Below, in pieces: positions 1 through 9,239 of a DNA stretch of 59,876 bases (within the stretch, counting starts at the first letter, position 1; each line of letters opens with the position of its first letter). Made by a program: the position numbers and the translations under genes. Origin of the DNA: Desulfacinum sp. GTDB taxonomy: Bacteria > Desulfobacterota > Syntrophobacteria > Syntrophobacterales > DSM-9756. The stretch covers positions 1 through 59,876 of the forward strand of contig JACIYN010000092.1 in the NCBI GenBank assembly GCA_014359885.1. Reading direction: 5' to 3'. Under the pieces are notes generated by a model that had not been told where the DNA came from, searched no databases, and saw nothing but the letters and a program-made list of their open reading frames with translations.

Positions 1-403
1 CTCCCGCCCAAGCGGGAGTCCATAACTCCCATCACGGACGGCCCGTGACAACGAAGAATGAAAGGCACCTTTGGGATGTAGGCCCCTGTAGGGGCGAATG
101 ATTATTCGCCCCTACAGGCCGAGCGCACGAACGGAACGAGGCGGCGTTTCATATAGATTTACTGGAAATTCTGGATTCCCGCTTTTCTCGTAGCGCAGCC
201 CTTCAGGGCTGCGGAAGAATCTCCGGATGTCGGAGGGTCCATCGGGTGTTGCCCGTTACCTCGTTGCGTTGGGATGGTCCCTTTCCGCGGGGCTGAAGCC
301 CCGCGACTACGAGAGAAGGCGGGTCCCGGATCGATTGATGAAGGAAACGTGTTCTCGGACAGGCTCCTAGCCAGGCGAACGCGTCCGGTTTTCAGACAAG
401 CTC
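1..403. repeat. Repeat-packed gene-free left edge
   Basis: No gene is seen before the stop of the first response regulator. Bases 1-22 are one arm of the CCCGC-AAGCGGGAG hairpin family. Bases 27-155 are a copy of a ~130-bp element built around a TAGGGGCGAAT inverted repeat; the same element is found inverted at 17312-17441 and in shorter form at 33312-33424. Bases 165-370 carry the two palindromes GCAGCCCTTCAGGGCTGC and GGGGCTGAAGCCCC and end with the terminal repeat TCTCGGACAGGCTCCTAG. The left terminus of this last element is not recognisable. Confidence 0.75.
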
Positions 404-970
404 CTACCCGTCGGCTCGGTTTCGGTTTGGGGGCGGTTCCTGCGACAGTCCCAGGTCGGCGTCGTCCAGGATGATGGCCCCCGTTTCGTCCATCTTGAGG
501 CGGGTGATGCCGGGGTGGTGCCGCTCCAATTCGTCCATGAGCAACGAGGCGTCGGAAGGGGTCGCCTCCCCTTGCCTTTCTCCCGCCGATCGTTCCAGAG
601 CTTCCTGGTAGGCCAGGGCCTGGCGGATCACCTGGGAAAGATCCTGGGCCTGGCAGGGCTTGGTAAGAAAGCGGTAAATCTCCCCCTCGTTGATGGCCCG
701 GATGGCCGCTTCCAGGGTGGCGTAGCCCGTGAGTATGATCCGCAGGGTTTCCGGGTGCAGATCCCGAACCATGGCCAGAAACTCGGACCCCGTCATACCC
801 GGCATCCGCTCGTCGGAAACCACCACGTGCACCGTCTCTTCGGACAGGATGCGCAAGGCTTCCATGGCCGAATTGGCCGTGAGGATCCGGTAGGGCTCTT
901 GGCGCAGTGCGCGTTTGACCGCACTGGTGAAGTGGGGTTCGTCGTCTACGAACAGAACGGTCTTCTTCAT
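404..970 (-). CDS. Response regulator, receiver domain with short tail
   Basis: This 188-residue protein has one CheY-like receiver domain (residues 1-120). It shows the acidic pair D9/D10, the phospho-acceptor Asp53, Thr81 and Lys104 in the FLTKP motif, so it should be phosphorylated by a histidine kinase. The remaining ~65 residues have no recognisable DNA-binding or enzymatic domain, so it probably acts by protein contact. It is the last gene of a leftward run of three response regulators, 14 bp after the next gene. The start has a GAGGTGAGGA ribosome site. The cognate kinase is probably the one encoded divergently at 3547-5928 (inference from position). Confidence 0.9.
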   Translation of the reverse strand: MKKTVLFVDDEPHFTSAVKRALRQEPYRILTANSAMEALRILSEETVHVVVSDERMPGMTGSEFLAMVRDLHPETLRIILTGYATLEAAIRAINEGEIYRFLTKPCQAQDLSQVIRQALAYQEALERSAGERQGEATPSDASLLMDELERHHPGITRLKMDETGAIILDDADLGLSQEPPPNRNRADG

Positions 971-984
971 GTCTGGTCCTCACC

Positions 985-2127
985 TCACTTGATCGGCAGA
1001 AGCACCCGGATCGGCTCCAGAATGCCCACCGTCTTGGCGAAGTTCCTGAGCCGTTCCAGGAGAGCCGGGGTGATTTCCTGTCCTTTCTTGATCAGGAGCA
1101 CCCCCTTCAAGCTCAGCACGTCCTGGCCCACGATCATCCCCAGTTGCAGGTCCTGGACCGCCATCTCCTTCACCTGGAACCTTGCCTCGTCTCCCAGGAC
1201 GTCTTCCAGGGCCTCGAGAACCCGAGGATCGTACCAGCCTCGGCGCCTCTTCATTTGCAGGAGTGCGGCGGCCCGCGGCAGTCCCGAGGATTCCAGGGCG
1301 TCGAAGTCCAGCACCACCTTGAGAATCCGTGCGCCCAGGGGGATCGTTTCCCCATATCGCTCATCCTTGGGCACACCGGAGCCGTCGAAGCGCTTTTCCT
1401 GGTAGGCGATGATCTCGCTCACGTCCTGCAGCCTGGGGATCTTGGCGATGAGATCCGCTCCCACCGACGGGTACATGGAATAGAGCTGCTCTTCTTCGGC
1501 CGAGAGGGGCTGACCCGTAAAGACCTTCTGCAGCGCCTCCTCCGTGAGGATCACGCATCCAATCTGGCTCAGCATGGCCGCGGTTTCCAACTGCCAGAGC
1601 TTGGGTACCTGAAGTCTTGTGCCGATGTCCCTGGCGTAGCGCCGAAGACGGGAGGCCCGCCCGAAGGCTTCGGGGTTCACCAGGCTCAGCACGTCGGCCA
1701 TCACCTGGATGGCTCCGCGCAGGGTCTTTTCCAGCAGCTCCTTTTCCGCTTTGACCAGCCGGTACTGCTGCAAGCCCGCCTGGATGGCCATGACCAGGGT
1801 CTCGGGAGGGCACGGCTTGGTCAAAAAACGAAAGATGTTACCCTGATTGACGGCGTCCATGGCGGCCTGAAGATCCGCATTGCCGGTGAGGATCATCCGA
1901 ATGGTGTCCGGGCAGATCTCGCGCACCTTGGTCAGAAACTGGATGCCGTCCATCACCGGCATCCGTAGATCCGAAATGATGAGGGCGTAAGCAGTATTAC
2001 CGCGCACCGCCCTGAGGCCCTCCTCGGGCCCCAGGGCCGTCTCAATGGCGTAGCGCTTCCTCAAAGTCCTTTTGAAGGACGAGAGAATGTTGGGGTCGTC
2101 ATCCACAAAAAGGATCTTTTCGGCCAT
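985..2127 (-). CDS. Response regulator with degenerate HD-GYP-like domain
   Basis: This 380-residue protein has an N-terminal receiver domain (acceptor Asp53, Thr81, Lys104 in FLTKPC), a linker helix (about 110-145) and an RpfG/HD-GYP-shaped output domain (about 150-290). The family's metal ligands are replaced. The HDIGK position reads SQIGC (187-191), the HP motif reads YP (219-220), and HHE..DGxGYP reads YQEKRFDGSGVP (242-253). A C-terminal segment of about 60 residues follows. The fold appears kept, but c-di-GMP phosphodiesterase activity is unlikely, so it is probably a phosphorylation-controlled binding protein. It lies 9 bp after the HDOD regulator, which suggests one transcript. Confidence 0.88.
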   Translation of the reverse strand: MAEKILFVDDDPNILSSFKRTLRKRYAIETALGPEEGLRAVRGNTAYALIISDLRMPVMDGIQFLTKVREICPDTIRMILTGNADLQAAMDAVNQGNIFRFLTKPCPPETLVMAIQAGLQQYRLVKAEKELLEKTLRGAIQVMADVLSLVNPEAFGRASRLRRYARDIGTRLQVPKLWQLETAAMLSQIGCVILTEEALQKVFTGQPLSAEEEQLYSMYPSVGADLIAKIPRLQDVSEIIAYQEKRFDGSGVPKDERYGETIPLGARILKVVLDFDALESSGLPRAAALLQMKRRRGWYDPRVLEALEDVLGDEARFQVKEMAVQDLQLGMIVGQDVLSLKGVLLIKKGQEITPALLERLRNFAKTVGILEPIRVLLPIK

Positions 2128-2136
2128 GTCTCGTTC

Positions 2137-3342
2137 CTATTGCTGTTGAAACACCTCGGAGCAAGCCCTTTTGCACTCCTTGAGCCGGCCCAGAATTCCC
2201 AAGTCCGCCAAATAGACTTGGTCCGCCAGGTGGGGTCCCTGGTAGGACGGTCCTCCATGAAGGGCATAATCCATCAGATCGGCAATGTGAACCGCGGTCA
2301 GGGCGCTGAACTCGCGGTGGGGGCACCGGCTGGGGAAATGATGAAAGGCCACGGCCTCCACGATGTTGTCGGGAAGTCCCCACACCCCCAGCAAATAGGC
2401 GCCCACTTCCGCGTGCGTGGCGTTTAGGAGCTCCTCCTCGCTCTTCCACAAAGGGTCATTCGTGGCTGCGGAGCGTTCCAGGGCCAGGGCTTCCCTTTCG
2501 GGAAGAGCGTGCATGAGGATCAGCTTGCCCACGTCGTGGAGCATGGCGGCCATGAAGGCGTCTTCGACGATCATCGCTTCCGCCTCGGCTTCCAAGGCGA
2601 TGGCCTTGGCGCAAAGGGCCGTGTTGAGGCTGTGGGTCCAGAGTTGATCCATATAGCCCGGGGGAAAACGGCCCTCGTCGAACTGGCTGAAGATTTGGGT
2701 GGACAAGACCAGCGTCTTGACGGTGTTGAGCCCCAGGAGAGCCACCGCCTGCTCGGGGCTGCCCACATGGCGGGTCAGGCCGAAGAAGGCGGAATTGACC
2801 AGCTGGAGAATCTTGGCCGTCATGCCCACGTCCCGGGAGATGATCTCCCCCACCCTCTTCAGGCTCGGGTCTTCGGACTCCAACTCCTCCATGATCTGCT
2901 CATAGAGAGAAGGCAGGCTGGGCAGGGTCTCGACACTGGAAACCAGCTCCCGCAGGGCCCTTTCGCCCAGGAGGGCCCGTAGAGTCTTCACCCGTTCGAT
3001 GGTTGCCTTGAGTTTCTCGGGGTCGCATGGTTTGGCCAGATATTGGTGCGCCGACCGGACGGCCCTGAGGATAAGGTCTTCTTCGGAATAGCCGGAAAGG
3101 GCTATCCGAATGATGTCCGGGTGCCTTCTTTTGACCTCCAGGAGAAATTGCGCGCCGTCGATGCCGGGCATCCGCATATCGGAAACGACCACGTCCACGG
3201 GTTCCCGGTCCAAGAGCTGGAGGGCCTCCTGGGCGCCCGCACAGAAGTGAAATGTCCAATCCCGGCGAATGGGTCGCAGCATGCGGCGCAAGCCTTGAAG
3301 GACATTGGGCTCATCGTCCACGAACAGAATCTTCCACTCCAC
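2137..3342 (-). CDS. Response regulator with HDOD output domain
   Basis: This 401-residue protein has a receiver domain (residues 1-120; acceptor Asp55, Lys104 in the LAKP motif) followed by an HDOD domain (about 137-335). The HDOD part keeps H237 and an intact HDVGK motif (269-273). HDOD domains are common outputs of deltaproteobacterial regulators and usually act through protein-protein contacts. The start is GTG, preceded by a strong AAGGAGGAG site, which fixes it at 3342. It is first in the three-gene leftward operon. About 200 bp separate it from the divergent histidine kinase, and both are probably controlled from that region. Confidence 0.9.
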   Translation of the reverse strand: MEWKILFVDDEPNVLQGLRRMLRPIRRDWTFHFCAGAQEALQLLDREPVDVVVSDMRMPGIDGAQFLLEVKRRHPDIIRIALSGYSEEDLILRAVRSAHQYLAKPCDPEKLKATIERVKTLRALLGERALRELVSSVETLPSLPSLYEQIMEELESEDPSLKRVGEIISRDVGMTAKILQLVNSAFFGLTRHVGSPEQAVALLGLNTVKTLVLSTQIFSQFDEGRFPPGYMDQLWTHSLNTALCAKAIALEAEAEAMIVEDAFMAAMLHDVGKLILMHALPEREALALERSAATNDPLWKSEEELLNATHAEVGAYLLGVWGLPDNIVEAVAFHHFPSRCPHREFSALTAVHIADLMDYALHGGPSYQGPHLADQVYLADLGILGRLKECKRACSEVFQQQ

Positions 3343-3546
3343 TTGGCGCTCCTCCTTGCCTGATCGTCTTCTTCCGCCCCGCTGTTGGTTTATTCGGCAT
3401 CAGCAATTCACTCCATGAGCGAAATATCCACTGAAAGGAGCGTGGGGCGAATCCGTTCAAGCGTTGCGCTGCGACATCCGATCTTAACCACTGGAGAGCC
3501 ACTCCAGGTAAAGCAGTGGGAGACAGACATTGAGACGAGGTGGACC

Positions 3547-5928
3547 ATGAGACGCATCCTGATTGTGGATGACGAGGCACCTGTTCGGGCGCTGGTGGCC
3601 AAGGCCATGGAAAAGGTGGGCTATGAGTGCACCGCGGCCGCCTCTGCAGAACAGGCTCGGAAGATCCTGGAAACCGAGACCTTTGATCTCGTCATGAGTG
3701 ATGTGAACATGCCGGGCGAATCAGGCCTGGATTTCATACAACATGTGGTTCGGACCCATCCAGATACCGCCACCTTGCTCGTTTCGGTGATGGACGACCC
3801 TGCGGTGGCCAGGCGAGCCCTTGATCTGGGGGTCTATGGCTACATCGTCAAGCCTTTCGATCTTACGGCTATCCAAATCGATGTGGAAAGCGCCCTTCGC
3901 CGTCGCGACCTGGAAGTCGCCAACCGGCGCTATCGGGAAGACCTGGAAGCTCTGGTGGCCGAACGCACACGGGAACTTTTGAGACAGAAGGAAGAATACG
4001 CGCTCCTGGTAAAGACCCTGCCGTGCGTGGTCTACGTGGGGAATCCGGACTGGACGGTCACCTTTGTTTCGGAGCGGGTCATGGACATTACCGGGTATCC
4101 CCCGGAGGCCTTCCTTTCCGGCGGAAAACGGTGGCACGAAATGATCCTGGAGGAGGATCTTCCGCTGCTGAAGGCCGCGGTGAAGAAAGCCCTCAAGGAA
4201 GAGGGAGCCTTCGTTCGCGAATACCGAATCCGGGATGCGAAAGGCAGGGAGCGCTGGATCCAGGACAGGGGCCAAATCGTCCGAAAGCCCGATGGAGGGA
4301 TTGACTACATGTCCGGGGTGATCTTCGACATAACCGCGCAGAAGAGGGCCGAGGAGGCCCTGGAACGCGCCAAGGAGGAATGGGAGCGCACCTTTGACGC
4401 AGTGCCGGACCTGATCGCGGTGATGGACAAGAACCTTCACATAGAGCAAGTCAACAGGGCCTTCCGGGAACGGGTTGGCGGGCTGGAATCGGACCTTATC
4501 GGGCAGCCCTGTTACACGGTTCTCCACGACCGCGACCGAATGTGTGACAAATGTCCTTCCAATGGGGAGCACCGAGGGGAGCGCGTCTATGAAACCGAGG
4601 TCTACAACAAGAAGCTGAAGGCGTATTTCCATGCCACCAGCGCCCCCATCCCGGACAGCCAAGGTAACGTTACCGGCTACGTCTCAGTATTACGGGACAT
4701 CACCCGCCAGAAAAAGGCGGAAGAGGCCCTGAAAAGCGCCCATCGCGAACTGGACCAGCTCTTTTCGGCCATCTCCTCGGTGCTCATCGGTCTGGACGCC
4801 GAGGGCCGCGTCCTTCGCTGGAACAAGATGGCCGAGGATGTCTTCGGTTTGAACTCGGAAGACGTGGTCGGGCGGGCCCTGGACGAATTGGGAATCGATT
4901 GGCAGTGGGATCGGGTGCGTCAGGCCATGGCATGCTGCCGGGCCAAAAAGAAGTCCCAGAGGGTGGACGATCTTCGCTACACGCGGGTGGACGGACAACC
5001 CGGTTTCTTGGGCCTGAACATCAACCCGGTGGAGCTGGACCAAAACCGGGGGATGGGATTGCTCGTCATGGGGGCCGAGATCACCCACCGAAAGCTCCTG
5101 GAAAGCCAACTGGCTCAGGCCCAGAAGCTGGAATCCATAGGGCAGCTCGCTGCCGGCATCGCTCACGAAATCAACACGCCCACCCAGTTTATCGGAGACA
5201 ACGTCCGGTTTTTGCAAGATGCCTTCACGGATTTGGAAGATCTCATGGAAAGGTACCGGGAATTGTGTTCCAGGGCTCTTACCGTGGAAGAGTTGCGGGA
5301 AGCGGCAGAGGCCGTGACCCAGACAGAAGAATCCTTGGACGTGGATTATTTGCTGGAAGAAATTCCCCAGGCCATCTCCCAGAGTCTGGACGGGGTTCAA
5401 CGGGTGGCCAGGATCGTTCTCGCCATGAAGGAGTTTTCCCATCCGGGTCAGGAGGAGAAGGTTCCCCTGGACATCAACCACGCGCTGGAAAACACCCTCA
5501 CCGTGGCCCGCAACGAGTGGAAGTACGTGGCCGACGTGGTGACCGATTTCGACCCCGCCCTGCCCCCCGTCCCCTGCATCCCGGCGGAACTGAACCAGGT
5601 CTTCCTGAACATCATCGTCAACGCGGCTCACGCCATCAAGGATGCGTTGGATGGGGGGCGCGGGGAGAAGGGCACCATCACCGTCACAACCCGCTACCGG
5701 GACGATGTGTGCGAGGTGCGTATCAGCGACACGGGGACCGGCATCCCGAAACACATCCGCCACCGGGTTTTCGATCCGTTTTTCACCACCAAGGAAGTGG
5801 GGAAAGGAACGGGCCAAGGCTTGGCCATCAGCCACTCGGTGATCGTGGACAAGCACGGCGGGCGGCTGAGTTTCGAAACCGAGGAAGGCAAGGGAACCAC
5901 CTTCATCATCGAGATCCCGCTGGAATAG
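3547..5928 (+). CDS. Multi-PAS histidine kinase with N-terminal receiver
   Basis: From the ATG at 3547 this is a 793-residue protein. An N-terminal receiver (acceptor Asp52, KPF switch region) is followed by a coiled linker, three PAS-type domains (about 160-275, 285-410, 415-525) joined by KRAEEAL-type linkers, and a kinase core. The core has H540 in IAHEINTPTQF, the N-box around N692 (NIIVNAAHAI), the G1 box DTGTGIP (728-734) and a GKGTGQGLAIS lid. There is no membrane segment, so it should sense a cytoplasmic signal. The open frame extends to 3385, but the first receiver residues begin at 3547 behind a GACGAGG site. It is the likely partner of the three divergent response regulators. Confidence 0.92.
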   Translation: MRRILIVDDEAPVRALVAKAMEKVGYECTAAASAEQARKILETETFDLVMSDVNMPGESGLDFIQHVVRTHPDTATLLVSVMDDPAVARRALDLGVYGYIVKPFDLTAIQIDVESALRRRDLEVANRRYREDLEALVAERTRELLRQKEEYALLVKTLPCVVYVGNPDWTVTFVSERVMDITGYPPEAFLSGGKRWHEMILEEDLPLLKAAVKKALKEEGAFVREYRIRDAKGRERWIQDRGQIVRKPDGGIDYMSGVIFDITAQKRAEEALERAKEEWERTFDAVPDLIAVMDKNLHIEQVNRAFRERVGGLESDLIGQPCYTVLHDRDRMCDKCPSNGEHRGERVYETEVYNKKLKAYFHATSAPIPDSQGNVTGYVSVLRDITRQKKAEEALKSAHRELDQLFSAISSVLIGLDAEGRVLRWNKMAEDVFGLNSEDVVGRALDELGIDWQWDRVRQAMACCRAKKKSQRVDDLRYTRVDGQPGFLGLNINPVELDQNRGMGLLVMGAEITHRKLLESQLAQAQKLESIGQLAAGIAHEINTPTQFIGDNVRFLQDAFTDLEDLMERYRELCSRALTVEELREAAEAVTQTEESLDVDYLLEEIPQAISQSLDGVQRVARIVLAMKEFSHPGQEEKVPLDINHALENTLTVARNEWKYVADVVTDFDPALPPVPCIPAELNQVFLNIIVNAAHAIKDALDGGRGEKGTITVTTRYRDDVCEVRISDTGTGIPKHIRHRVFDPFFTTKEVGKGTGQGLAISHSVIVDKHGGRLSFETEEGKGTTFIIEIPLE

Positions 5929-5988
5929 GTGCGGACCGGACCGCTGGGGCTGCATGGGAACCGACCCCACCCGTCCATCCCCCATCCC

Positions 5989-6834
5989 TCAGCCCTCCTC
6001 CCTCAACGCCCGGGCGAGCTCGAGAAAGGAGCCGGGGGGGATCTGTTCCGGCCGATCGGAGGGATGGAGGCCGGCGGCAACGATGGCCCGGCGAAGGGTT
6101 TCCCCGGAAGCGGGCACGGCGCCCTTGAGCGCGTTGGCCAGGGTCTTTCGGCGCTTCTGGAAAACGGCGTTCACGATGGCCCGGAGGTCCTGGAAGGGCA
6201 CGTCGGGCTCCCGGTCGTGAAAGCCGATGCGGACCACGAGGGAGTCCACCCTGGGGGGCGGATAGAACTGCTTGGGGCCCACGGTAAAGAGCGGCTCCAC
6301 CGATCCGTAGATGCCGAGAAGCACGCTCAGGACGCCATAGTCCTTGGTGCCGGGGCCTGCGGCCAGGCGCTCCCCCACTTCCCGCTGGACCATGAAGACC
6401 CCCCGGCGGATCAGGTTCCGGTTTTCCAGCAGCCGAAACAGGAGGGGCGAACTGATGTTGTAGGGAAGATTTCCCACCACCACCAGCGGACGGCCGGCTT
6501 CCCGGGCGCAGGCGTCCCAGGGAAACCGAAGGACGTCCATGGAGTGCACCCGGATTCGATCGCCGTGGGGTGCGAGCCTTTCCGAAAGAAACGAGGCCAG
6601 GTCCGTATCCAGTTCCACCAGATGCAGCCGGGCGCACCGGCCCACGAGAAACGCGGTGAGCGCTCCCAGGCCCGGACCCACCTCCACCACCACGTCGTCC
6701 GGTTCCACGTGGGCGGCTTCCACGATCTTTTCCGCCGTCTTGGGCTGAGCCAAAAAGTGTTGGCCCAGGCGCTTTCGCGGGCGCCCCTGGTGATCCCGGA
6801 AATACTCATGGGGGGAAGGGAAAAGATCCACCAA
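5989..6834 (-). CDS. rsmA: 16S rRNA dimethyladenosine transferase
   Basis: RsmA/KsgA dimethylates two adjacent adenines in the 3' terminal helix of 16S rRNA during small-subunit maturation. The 281-residue length fits the family. The RKRLGQHFL N-terminus, the SAM-binding VVVEVGPGLGALT motif and the catalytic NLPYNIS motif are all present. It begins 9 bp after tsaD and ends about 60 bp from the convergent histidine kinase gene. It is the last gene of the fbp-tsaD-rsmA run. Confidence 0.97.
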   Translation of the reverse strand: MVDLFPSPHEYFRDHQGRPRKRLGQHFLAQPKTAEKIVEAAHVEPDDVVVEVGPGLGALTAFLVGRCARLHLVELDTDLASFLSERLAPHGDRIRVHSMDVLRFPWDACAREAGRPLVVVGNLPYNISSPLLFRLLENRNLIRRGVFMVQREVGERLAAGPGTKDYGVLSVLLGIYGSVEPLFTVGPKQFYPPPRVDSLVVRIGFHDREPDVPFQDLRAIVNAVFQKRRKTLANALKGAVPASGETLRRAIVAAGLHPSDRPEQIPPGSFLELARALREEG

Positions 6835-6843
6835 AAGGCTCCG

Positions 6844-7866
6844 TCACGACATGCGGGAAACGGCGTCCAGGTCCAGGGGATCGGGCGTGAAGCCTTCCCG
6901 GAGCCACAAGCGATAGGCTGCGGCGGCGATCATCACGGCGTTGTCCGTGCAGTGGCGGATGGACGGCACATGGAGCTGCAGGCGCCGGTAGGCGCATTCT
7001 TCTTGCAGGCGCTCGCGGAGCCGGCTGTTGGCGGCAACCCCGCCGGCCGTGGCCACGTGGCGCACCCGGTAGCGCTCGGCGGCCTCCAGGGTCTTTTCCA
7101 CCAGGACGTCCACCACGGCTTCCTGGAAGCTGGCCGCCAGGTCCTCCAGGCGGTACGGGGCCTCTCCCTTCCCTTCGGGAACGGGAGGGCCGTAGCGCTT
7201 GACGAAATAGGCCACGGCCGTCTTGATGCCGCTGAAGCTGAAATCGAGGGATCCCTTTTCCAGCCGGGACCGGGGAAAATCGAAGGCGGCCGGGTTTCCC
7301 CGCCGCGCCAGCCGGTCGATGATCACCCCACCCGGGTATCCCAGGCCCAGGAGCTTGGCCACCTTGTCGTAGGCCTCCCCGGCTGCGTCGTCCCGGGTGC
7401 TGCCCACGCAGCGGCTGGAGCCGTCCGGGGTGACCAGGTAGAGGGAGGTGTGGCCGCCGGAGACCACCAGGCAGATGAAGGGCTCTTCGGGGCGCTCCTT
7501 TTCCAGGAAGGCCGCTTCCATGTGGCCTTCCAGGTGGTTCACCGCCAGAAGCGGCTTGTCGAGGGCGTAGGCCAGGCCCTTGGCGGCGCTCAGCCCCACC
7601 AAAAGGGCGCCCACCAGCCCCGGGCCCTGGGTGACGGCCACGGCGTCCAGATCGCCGGCGGAACAGCCTGCCCGATCCAGGGCCTCCCGGATCACCGGCA
7701 CGATGGCTTCCACGTGCTTTCGCGATGCCAGCTCCGGCACCACGCCGCCGTAAGGGCTGTGGACCGCGATCTGGCTCGCCACCACATCGGAGAGGATCTC
7801 CCGGCCGTTGCGCACCACGGCGGCGGCCGTTTCGTCGCACGATGTCTCGATTCCCAAAATGAGCAT
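6844..7866 (-). CDS. tsaD: tRNA N6-threonylcarbamoyladenosine synthase TsaD
   Basis: TsaD transfers threonylcarbamoyl to A37 of ANN-decoding tRNAs with its TsaB and TsaE partners. The 340-residue protein starts with the family's LILGIETSCDETAAAVV and carries the metal-binding HLEGH motif, the VSGGHTSLY phosphate loop and the AGGVAANSRLR segment. The start is weakly marked by a ribosome site. It lies 26 bp after fbp and 9 bp before rsmA, so the three genes are probably co-transcribed. Confidence 0.97.
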   Translation of the reverse strand: MLILGIETSCDETAAAVVRNGREILSDVVASQIAVHSPYGGVVPELASRKHVEAIVPVIREALDRAGCSAGDLDAVAVTQGPGLVGALLVGLSAAKGLAYALDKPLLAVNHLEGHMEAAFLEKERPEEPFICLVVSGGHTSLYLVTPDGSSRCVGSTRDDAAGEAYDKVAKLLGLGYPGGVIIDRLARRGNPAAFDFPRSRLEKGSLDFSFSGIKTAVAYFVKRYGPPVPEGKGEAPYRLEDLAASFQEAVVDVLVEKTLEAAERYRVRHVATAGGVAANSRLRERLQEECAYRRLQLHVPSIRHCTDNAVMIAAAAYRLWLREGFTPDPLDLDAVSRMS

Positions 7867-7892
7867 GGAACGTCCGTCTGGCTGGTTCGTTG

Positions 7893-8957
7893 TCAGGAAC
7901 TTTCCCGTGGGCGGTCCCCTTCCGGCCCGGCGGGGGCGTTGGCTTCGCCGGCCACAAAGCGACGGGCTTCCTCCACGTCTTCCTTGCTGCCCACAAACAG
8001 CGGCACGCGGTCGTGCAAGGTTTCCGGCTCCAGGTCCAGGATCCGGCGGGTTCCGTCCGTGGCCGCTCCCCCCGCCTGTTCGGCCACAAAGGCCATGGGC
8101 GCCGCTTCGAAGAGCAGCCGCAGCTTGCCGTGGGGCTTCTTGGGGTCCTTCGTGTCCGCGGGATACATGAAGATCCCGCCCTTCAGCAGATTGCGGTGGA
8201 AATCGCTTACGAGGGATCCGATGTAGCGGGCCGTGTACGGGCGTCCCTGCTGGACGTCCGGCGACTTCAAATGGTCCACGTAACGGCGGACCCCTTCGTC
8301 CCAGTAGCAGTAGTTCCCCTCATTGACGCTGAAAATCCGCCCCCGGGCGGGCATGGCGATGTTTTCGTGGCTCAGGAAGAATTCGCCGATGGCCGGATGC
8401 AACGTGAAACCGTGCACCCCGCGGCCGGTGGTGTAGACGAGCATGGTGCTGGAGCCGTAGATGAAGTAGCCCGCCGCCACCTGCTCCGATCCCCTTCGAA
8501 GCACTTCGTCCAAGGTCACGGGGCCGTCTTCCTTCTTGCGGCGATAGATGGAAAAGATGGTCCCCACGCTCACGTTCACATCGATGTTGGACGATCCGTC
8601 CAGGGGATCCATGAGCAGAATGTAAGGTCCCCGGGGAACTTCCGCGGGGATCTCGATCACGTCGGCGTCCTCTTCGGACGCGATGGCGCACAGCTGCCCC
8701 GCCTGGGTGAGGCGGCGGATGAGGGTGCGGTGGGCGTAGTCGTCCAGTTTCTGCACCTTTTCACCGTACACGTTGGTGTCCCCGGTGAAGCCGTAGATGT
8801 CGTTCAGCCCGGCCTTGTTGAGTTCCCGATGGATCAGCTTGGCGGCCACCACCAGTTCGTTGAAAAGCAATGTGAAGGCGCCCGTCGCCCTCGGGTTTTC
8901 CCTTTGCTGACGCAGGAGATGTTCCGTCACGGTGATTCCCACGGTCTTGCTCGGCAT
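7893..8957 (-). CDS. fbp: Class I fructose-1,6-bisphosphatase
   Basis: The enzyme hydrolyses fructose 1,6-bisphosphate to fructose 6-phosphate in gluconeogenesis. The 354-residue protein shows the class I signature DPLDGSSNIDVNVSVGTIFS with its metal-binding aspartates, a GDTNVYGEKVQKLD region, and the EEDADVIE segment in place of the usual SEE site. The start has a strong AAAGGAGGGG site at the expected distance. It is the first gene of the leftward fbp-tsaD-rsmA group and is divergent from moaA. Confidence 0.96.
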   Translation of the reverse strand: MPSKTVGITVTEHLLRQQRENPRATGAFTLLFNELVVAAKLIHRELNKAGLNDIYGFTGDTNVYGEKVQKLDDYAHRTLIRRLTQAGQLCAIASEEDADVIEIPAEVPRGPYILLMDPLDGSSNIDVNVSVGTIFSIYRRKKEDGPVTLDEVLRRGSEQVAAGYFIYGSSTMLVYTTGRGVHGFTLHPAIGEFFLSHENIAMPARGRIFSVNEGNYCYWDEGVRRYVDHLKSPDVQQGRPYTARYIGSLVSDFHRNLLKGGIFMYPADTKDPKKPHGKLRLLFEAAPMAFVAEQAGGAATDGTRRILDLEPETLHDRVPLFVGSKEDVEEARRFVAGEANAPAGPEGDRPRESS

Positions 8958-9153
8958 GTTCCCCTCCTTTCTCGGCAGCGTGCGTTAATGACCGGAAGGT
9001 CCCCGGCGGAAACGCGCCCGGCCGTGCATATTCCCCGACCCTCAGGAACCGGCAGAGAATGAAGCCTGCACACATGGGGTTTGATACCATGAAGCGCCTC
9101 GGGGCACAATGCGCCTTTGGCGGCGTCCCTGGGGGTGCTTCGCTATTCCGCTA

Positions 9154-9183
9154 TTGACATAACGGTCCGGAAAGCCTTATGAG
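9154..9183 (+). promoter_or_regulatory. Candidate sigma-70 promoter of moaA
   Basis: A perfect -35 hexamer TTGACA (9154-9159) is followed, after 18 bp, by TATGAG (9178-9183). It lies about 60 bp upstream of the moaA start in the fbp/moaA divergent gap. The -10 match is only partial, so this is an inference from position and spacing. Confidence 0.4.
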
Positions 9184-9239
9184 ACCCGAAAGGGAGAGAA
9201 GAGCGGATAACAGAGCAGCAGGGGCGAAAGGCTGACGAA

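Noticed and set aside
5929..8226. 765-codon open frame on the plus strand over rsmA and tsaD
   Set aside because: It is antisense to two unmistakable genes, with shadow-type composition and no motif.
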